In this document: piece by piece, positions 58,276 through 64,000 of the stretch
Numbering within the stretch: the stretch's first letter is position 1
How the letters are laid out: each line of letters starts with the position of its first letter
Origin: Omphiscola glabra
Lineage: Eukaryota > Mollusca > Gastropoda > Lymnaeidae
Reading direction: 5' to 3'
DNA: 64,000 bases
Assembly: GCA_964017045.1 (NCBI GenBank)
Contig: OZ024810.1
Coordinates: forward strand, 10,285,562-10,349,561
Program-made: the position numbers and the translations under genes
Notes under the pieces: model-generated
Told to the model about the DNA's origin: nothing
Database searches by the model: none
What the model saw: the letters and a program-made list of their open reading frames with translations, nothing else

Positions 58276-59459
58276 CTAATAGCAAATAAGCAGAAGAAAA
58301 AAATATATTCTTTTTCTTTTAAACAGCAACGCCTTCTCGTGTGCTAGCTTAAAACTTAACAACTGTACCGACTGAGTCTGATAATAACGAAACAACGGAT
58401 GTGTCGGCGAACAGCCTTCTTTGGCGAACAGAAACAACTGGAAATAACATCAAATCAAATTATCCTATATGATTTCGTTGAAAGTTTGATAAACATCCAT
58501 GAAAATGTCATATTTCCTTCTACCCAGCCTGATCACAGTCAACCCCTTATTATCCGGCAACTGAAGAAAACAATGTCTTCGCATGGTTGTAATGTTTTAA
58601 ATGGAAATTATTCTGACATTCTTCTTCGACACTTATTCGACATATCCCTCTCCCATTCTTACATCATTGATCATCGGAAATGTATCTACTGATGGTGGAT
58701 TAAATCTCTCATTTGAATAAGCTTCGCACTATGTGCAGATATAACCCATTGGTAATTTCAGTGAATAAGAGATTTTGTTTTTAACGTAACTTAATTTCCA
58801 AAGTAAAACAATATATATATATAAACTTTTAAACACAAATTAAGTTAAAGGAACATCGGTTTTTAAAATCTGACGTTTACGATTTAATGCGTGCTGTGTC
58901 ATATTGCCCGCCAAATGGACGAGGACCTGTCTAAGGCATACGAGGATGACTGTGGACTGATCATGTATGTTGGTGTGCAGATGGCTGACGCGATCAATCC
59001 TTGCCAGGGAAATGTCTACAGCCGATGGCGCCAAGAGACAGGATGCCTTCAGGAGCTATAAGGGATGTGTGTGTTGTTGTTTTTTTTCAGGATAACCTTA
59101 TGGATTCTGCAGCAACCCTTCTGTTGACCGATGAGCACCAAAAAGGCTTGGTGACATGCCATTCGTTTCAATAAGTCCGAGGTGAAAGCTTTTAATGGGG
59201 ATTTCTTTCGGGTCTTCTAACCTCAAACAGGACGTTCCGTGCTCATGCTCGCCATAAAATATTCGAAGTGGCTATTTGTATACACGGCTACCAGAATTGA
59301 GAGGTTGGGATTTAAAAAAAAACGATTTAAAATATTTTTGTTGGGTTTGTAAGACCAAATGAGGTATCAACTGAAAGAAAATTGCATGGACTATACGTTT
59401 GAAATCTTAATTCTTCATTTTAACTAAAATAAACTACCACAAATGACATCCGAATAGCA
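58276..59459. other. Spacer, one unassigned frame
   Basis: A 97-codon plus-strand frame (58399-58692) starts near CAACGGATGTGTCG and has no recognisable domain. Its length is near what chance gives at this composition. No other feature is visible. Confidence 0.4.
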
Positions 59460-59982
59460 TTGAGTTTAATGTGTCCCGGGTCCGAAAGGGGGAGCTGCGT
59501 GTCCGTGTACACTTTGACTAATGCTATTCGCATGTCATGCTGCACCCCCCGGGTGGACAGCATCACTGGTCCTCATCCATCCTCTAAATCTCTCACATGT
59601 GGCTCCAAGCGCCATACCCGGGAAAACTGCCTCAGCTGGCGGACTAAACCATGTGAGGGGGTGGTGTTAACATGGCACCACTGGGCGTAAAACCTCCCTG
59701 ATGCAGGTTACCGGCCAGGGCGCAAGAGTTCCGAGACGAACTTGAACGGCCACGTGTTCGTGACCAAGGCGAGCCACCTAGTTGGAGGTCATCGGCAGTG
59801 GTTAGGCATGGAGAGGGATGGGCGCCGCCATGCGACAACTGCCCTAGTTACACTACATGTACGTGATAATAGATTAACAATCCATACCGCCTCGGCCGTC
59901 GCCCGGGTTTTCAAGGGCCGCGACTACCGCCCCTGACCAGGACGGAGGTGGAAAGTTAGCTACTGGTCAGCCAAAAAACAAT
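59460..59982 (+). other. Probable 5' leader of the LINE
   Basis: The sequence from GTGTCCCGGGTCCG to CCGCCCCTGACCAGGACGG is GC-rich against an AT-rich background. It ends 15-40 bp before the endonuclease frame. Its position and composition suggest the retrotransposon 5' untranslated region with internal promoter. Confidence 0.45.
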
Positions 59983-61487
59983 ATGAGTGCCAGGAATAAC
60001 ATTACAATAGGTACCTGGAACGTGAGATCGTTGAGAGAAACGGGCAAGGTGGAGGAATTAGTGTATGAAATGAACGGATACAGATGGGACATCCTAGGTC
60101 TGTGCGAAATGAGATGGAAAAACTTTGGAGAAACATCAACTCAAGAAGGTCACAGACTATATTTTAGTGGACGGGAGGACACACACGAACAAGGAGTTGG
60201 CTTCCTCGTCCATAAAAACATTAAGAATAGTATTATGAGCTGTCGACCAGTCTCAAGCCGGCTCATCACTCTTCGTCTAAGGGCAACACCGTTCAACATC
60301 ACCACCGTACAAGCGTATGCACCAACTTCGAATTACGATGATGAAGAAGTGGAGGACTTCTACCATCAACTCCAGGATGTGCTGAACCAAACCCCCAAGA
60401 AAGACATCCTTGTCGTTCAAGGTGATTGGAATGCCAAAGTAGGAGAAGATGCCTATGTAAACTGGAAAGGAATTTTCCAGCTTCAACGAACTTATACTGG
60501 CCAACACACTGGGTGCACATAAAATGTCCAGGAAAACCACATGGCATAGCCCCAATGGGAAACACCACAATCAGATTGACTACGTCATGTTGCAAACACG
60601 CTTCCGGTCAAGTATAAACATTGCAAAGACTCGCAGCTTCCCAGGAGCTGACATTGGAAGTGACCACGATCTAGTCATGATGACCTTTAGGCTGCACTTA
60701 AAGAGGGTAAATAAACAGGGATATACCAGAATCAAATTTGATATTGAAAAGCTGAAGAATCCTAAAGTAGCGGAAGCCTTCCAAGCAATGATAGGAGGAA
60801 AATTTGCAGCGCTTAACATTATAGATGCAGACTGTTCAGACATGGACACACTGATTGATAAATTCAACACAGCTATGACGGACACAGCGCATGACATCCT
60901 TGGTAAACATAGACCAACACAAAAACCATGGGTGACAGCTGACATCCTCGATCTATGTGATAAACGGAGGCAGTTGAAGAAAACAAAGATGGTAGATACA
61001 GAGGGGGCCAATAAATATAGAAAAATTAACCAAACCATCAAAAAGGGTTTGAGTCACTATGAGAACAGAACTCGAAAGGAAAATAAAGGCGATGGAGATG
61101 AGATGTTTCAGAAGCATTCTTGGCATCTGCTATAGAGACCACATCACCAATGAACAATTGAAAGAAAGGATTCGTCAAGCAATTGGGCAGTACGTTGACC
61201 TCCTGGTGTTGGTTAAAAAGCGAAAACGTGAATGGTTTGGCCACGTAACAAGGAAACAAGGGCTCGCCAAAGAAATCATGCAGGGCACAACGAGAGGAGG
61301 GAGAAGAAGAGGAAGACAGAGAAAAAGATGGGAAGATAACATCAAAGAGTGGAAGGGATTAAAACTAGGCGATGCTATGCGTAAGGCAGAAGACAGAGGG
61401 GAGTGGAGAAGGATAGTTTTCATGTCATCTGTGGCGCCTCAACGGTCCAAGGACTAAGGAACATGCTGATAATGATGATGATGAATC
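59983..61487 (+). pseudogene. LINE with endonuclease and C-terminus but no reverse transcriptase
   Basis: The frame opens at 59983 with MSARNNITIGTWNVRSLRET, the start of an AP-type endonuclease. Active-site blocks follow: TWNVRS with its Asn, LGLCEMRW with its Glu, VVQGDWNAKVG with its Asp and Asn, and GADIGSDHDLV with the terminal Asp-His pair. A one-frame shift near 60480-60520 moves the end of the domain to a second frame (60524 onward, KTTWHSPNGKHHNQIDYVM). After KYRKINQTIKKGL (about 61050) the sequence jumps to the far C-terminus in a third frame: ERKIKAMEMRCFRSILGICY, DHITNEQLKERI, EWFGHVTRKQGLAKEI, RRGRQRKRWEDNIKEW. The entire reverse transcriptase, normally between these parts, is missing. 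The element ends at an ATGATGATGATGA run (about 61470-61487), a simple-repeat tail as in several LINE clades. Confidence 0.9.
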
Positions 61488-61545
61488 TTTTTCGCCTAGA
61501 AATTAGAAAAATGTCTCGAATGAATACGATTTTTTCCCCACAAAT

Positions 61546-62070
61546 TCACAACGCTACACAGCCGTGTGCCCGATCTAGAAGTTCTGCTTTATTTCCAGAT
61601 ACCCGATCTACAAGTTCTGCTTTATTTCCAGATACCCGATCTACAAGTTCTGCTTTATTTCCAGATACCCGATCTACAAGTTCTGCTTTATTTCCAGATA
61701 CTCGATCTACAAGTTCTGCTTTATTTCCAGATACCCGATCTACAAGTTCTGCTTTATTTCCAGATACCCGATCTACAAGTTCTGCTTTATTTCCAGATAC
61801 CCGATCTACAAGTTCTGCTTTATTTCCAGATACTCGATCTACAAGTTCTGCTTTATTTCCAGATACCCGATCTAAAAGTTCTGCTTTATTTCCAGATACC
61901 CGATCTACAAGTTCTGCTTTATTTCCAGATACCCGATCTACAAGTTCTGCTTTATTTCCAGATACCCGATCTACAAGTTCTGCTTTATTTCCAGATACCG
62001 ACTGATTCAATTCCTGTAAAAATTTCTTAATTTCTTCAACTCGCCAGGTCTCAAATGCAGTTTTCGACAT
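61546..62070 (-). CDS. SAP-motif protein with 13 tandem SAP half-repeats
   Basis: The 174-residue frame starts at 62070 with ATG in a favourable context (A at -3). It opens MSKTAFETWRVEEIKKFLQE, and residues 9-36 (WRVEEIKKFLQEL..SVSGNKAELVDRV) fit the SAP motif, a helix-turn-helix of about 35 residues that binds DNA. SAP helix 1 is VEEIKKFLQEL, the conserved glycine is in SGNKAEL, and helix 2 is KAELVDRV. From residue 26 the unit SGNKAELVDRV (11 residues, 33 bp) is repeated 13 times without a break, with Leu for Val in units 4 and 13. The frame ends six residues later at a stop. A SAP domain at the N-terminus often precedes other domains in invertebrate proteins, so this may be a first exon or a truncated gene. 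The LINE that ends at 61487 sits just downstream and may have cut it. Whether it is transcribed is unknown. Confidence 0.5.
   Translation of the reverse strand: MSKTAFETWRVEEIKKFLQELNQSVSGNKAELVDRVSGNKAELVDRVSGNKAELVDRVSGNKAELLDRVSGNKAELVDRVSGNKAELVDRVSGNKAELVDRVSGNKAELVDRVSGNKAELVDRVSGNKAELVDRVSGNKAELVDRVSGNKAELVDRVSGNKAELLDRAHGCVAL
61566..62000. repeat. 33-bp minisatellite x13 within the SAP frame
   Basis: Units of CCCGATCTACAAGTTCTGCT then TTATTTCCAGATA. Only CTCGAT for CCCGAT and TAAAAG for TACAAG variants occur, so the copies are young. All three plus-strand frames are also open, but only the minus-strand frame joins a recognisable domain. Confidence 0.97.
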
Positions 62071-62191
62071 GTTTTCTTCATGTGAGCACTCATCTTTGTA
62101 CTTTCTTTGTACTCCCCGGTATGAATGATAACTCTGGATGACAAGGAAAGTTGCAGTCTCCTATAGACATAGTTTCCTGAAGTGACATGAG

Positions 62192-62660
62192 ATGTTTCCT
62201 GGAGTGACATGTGAGTGGTTTGCTGGTGTGACATGTGAGTGGTTTGCTGGTGTGACATGTGAGTGGTTTCCTGGAGTGACATGTGAGTGGTTTGCTGGTG
62301 TGACATGTGAGTGGTTTGCTGGTGTGGCATGTGAGTGGTTTGCTGGTGTGGCATGTGAGTGGTTTGCTGGTGTGGCATGTGAGTGGTTTGCTAGTGTGGC
62401 ATGTGAGTGGTTTGCTGGTGTGGCATGTGAGTGGTTTGCTGGTGTGGCATATCAATGGTTTGCTGGTGTGGAATGTGAGTGGTCTGCTGCTGTGGGGTTT
62501 ACTCGTGTTGATTGTGAGCGGTTTCCTGGTGACAACAATGAACGGTTTGCTGGTTATAAATGTGAAAGGTTTGCTGGTGACAACTGTGAAATGTTTGCGG
62601 TTGACAATTGTGAAAGGTTTACTAGTGAGAGCTGTGAACGGTTAGTTGGTGAGACCAGAG
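62192..62660. repeat. 24-bp minisatellite, about 19 copies with a decayed right end
   Basis: Units of GTGACATGTGAGTGGTTTGC then TGGT dominate to about 62480. From there to about 62660 the units drift to GACAACTGTGAAAGGTTTGC-like forms. A plus-strand frame of 199 codons (62192-62791) stays open through both parts as an 8-residue repeat (VTCEWFAG, later DNCERFAG), with Cys-Glu kept in nearly every unit, then runs 45 codons into non-repeat sequence. It is most likely a by-product of the period. Confidence 0.9.
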
Positions 62661-62884
62661 TTTCCTCGGCTATTCGATCAGCTGCGACAGTTGAAAACGA
62701 CCAGCACCAAATCTGGAAATTGAGACAGATGGCCTCGCTTGCGTATGCAGTGCTCGGAAGCTGCGGTTACAGTGACTGTGCCGCGGAGTGACGTCCAGAC
62801 GTGTCAATCTTTGGCTGAGCGGCTAGTTTGATTATACTTTATAGACGGTTATTGTGTTAAACTTCTTCTGTTCTCGTGACCGTT

Positions 62885-63175
62885 GGAGCGACACATTACC
62901 GTTGGGACATCACATGACAGTTGGCACAACACATGACAGTCTGCACATCACATTACCGTTGGTAAATCACATTACCGTTGGTAAATCACATTAGCGTTGG
63001 CACATCAGATTACCGTTGGCACATCAGATCACTGTTGGCAAATCACATCACCGTTGGCAAATCACATCACCGTTGGCAAATCACATTACCGTTGGCAAAT
63101 CACATTACCGTTGGCAAATCACATTACCGTTGGTAAATCACATTACCGTTGGCACATCAGAATTACCGTTGGCAC
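62885..63175. repeat. 19-bp minisatellite, about 15 copies
   Basis: Units of ACATTACCGTTGGCAAATC with CACATCAG, ATGACAGTTGGCAC and GGTAAATC variants, older at the left. Confidence 0.9.
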
Positions 63176-64000
63176 ATATTCAGCCGGCGGCAACTGTTTT
63201 AAAAGTGAAGTAGTAGTGTTGTGCTGGGGAATGGAGGGGACGGGTGATGGCGATAAACAAGTTAATTCTGAACCAAATGTCTTAAACATAATACAAAACA
63301 GCCTGGTCTGACCGCAAAGCACGAAGAGTAAGTAGCTTTGCTTGTGTGTAAATCTTGTGAGCAGATACAAGTGTAGGAATAGCGTCTGTCAGGTCTCATG
63401 TGTTTCTCGTAAGCGTTACGTCCCTTTCCCCCCACGACCTCATCTCCCCACATATTTGTATTTATTTTAAAATTTAGTTGTCTTTTATCATTTTTTTTCA
63501 ATTGTCGAGATAAACGGGGATGTAGAGCGTTGCTTCCAGGGAATGGATTAGTGCTAGATTTTTTTTCGAGATATTCTGTTAATCTATTTGTGATGATTTT
63601 GGTGGGTCCGGGTATGTGCTCGGTGTGCTAATTACTCGGCATTTTCCGGGTATCCGGGGCAACACCCGGCTCAGCCCTAACAAGAGTATATTGTCATAGC
63701 TCTATGCAAGAATATATTTTCAAGTTGATATGCTAGAATATATTTTGAAAGCTCAGTGGAGAATATATGAGAATGTATTATTTAAATAATAAAAAGATTC
63801 TGGTAAGTGTCACCACCAAGAGTAATCTTTATGTATAATGGATCGATTTCACATTGATACTATTAGTGCATTTCTGGATGTTATCTTCGTGACGCTCTTC
63901 TGGGAATTAGGGCATGGGGTAACCGCAGGGCAGACAGAGTGATCGCGAGAGATGATCAAACCTGCTTATATAAACGATTTTGTCTCCAGTAATAAAAAGG
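63176..64000. other. Spacer, nothing recognised
   Basis: Non-repetitive sequence. GGGTATCCGGGGCAACACCC near 63649 can form a small hairpin. No gene recognised. Confidence 0.4.

Noticed and set aside
58399..58692. 97-codon hypothetical protein
   Set aside because: No recognisable motif or conserved neighbourhood; kept only as a remark in the spacer entry.

Overview
The window is eukaryotic, non-coding in character and dominated by repeats. No intact host gene can be shown. There are no dense bacterial-type open reading frames. It does carry decayed non-LTR retrotransposons, many MITEs with target-site duplications, Helitron-like units and at least 37 unrelated minisatellite arrays. An invertebrate, most likely a gastropod mollusc, fits best: the Helitron-like units resemble mollusc pearl-type elements, and the SPIN-like hAT MITEs recall a family reported from a freshwater snail. 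The taxon is inferred from repeat types only.

Layout: 1-3010 holds a GC-rich block, a 195-bp MITE and a 20-bp array. 3011-7121 is a roughly 38-bp G-run satellite interrupted by a 908-bp hAT-like MITE (4152-5059) with an 8-bp target-site duplication. 7122-11940 is a head-to-tail series of one partial and three full Helitron-like units with about 167-bp core repeats. 12241-13652 is a 22-bp array. 14200-18260 holds several MITEs. 19161-22067 holds three SPIN-like hAT MITEs among minisatellites. 22607-33985 is mostly minisatellites, plus a MULE-like MITE, copies of a dispersed family called R1 here, and one exon-like segment (29215-29640). 34351-34970 is a pogo/Tigger-like MITE whose 3' end is amplified sixfold. 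35952-43878 is again mostly arrays, including a near-perfect 14-bp array of about 66 copies. 44577-55475 carries LINE debris: two reverse-transcriptase pseudogenes on + and a set of 3' ends of another LINE on -. 55476-57939 is AT-rich and featureless. 59460-61487 is a LINE that kept its endonuclease and C-terminus but lost its reverse transcriptase.

The best candidate host coding sequence is 61546-62070 on the minus strand. It has a recognisable SAP DNA-binding motif whose second helix is repeated 13 times in frame by a 33-bp minisatellite.

The main theme is minisatellite birth. Arrays sit inside MITEs, on a MITE end, inside LINE and SAP coding sequence, and as Helitron core repeats. Long open frames over the arrays follow from repeat lengths divisible by three and are not treated as genes.
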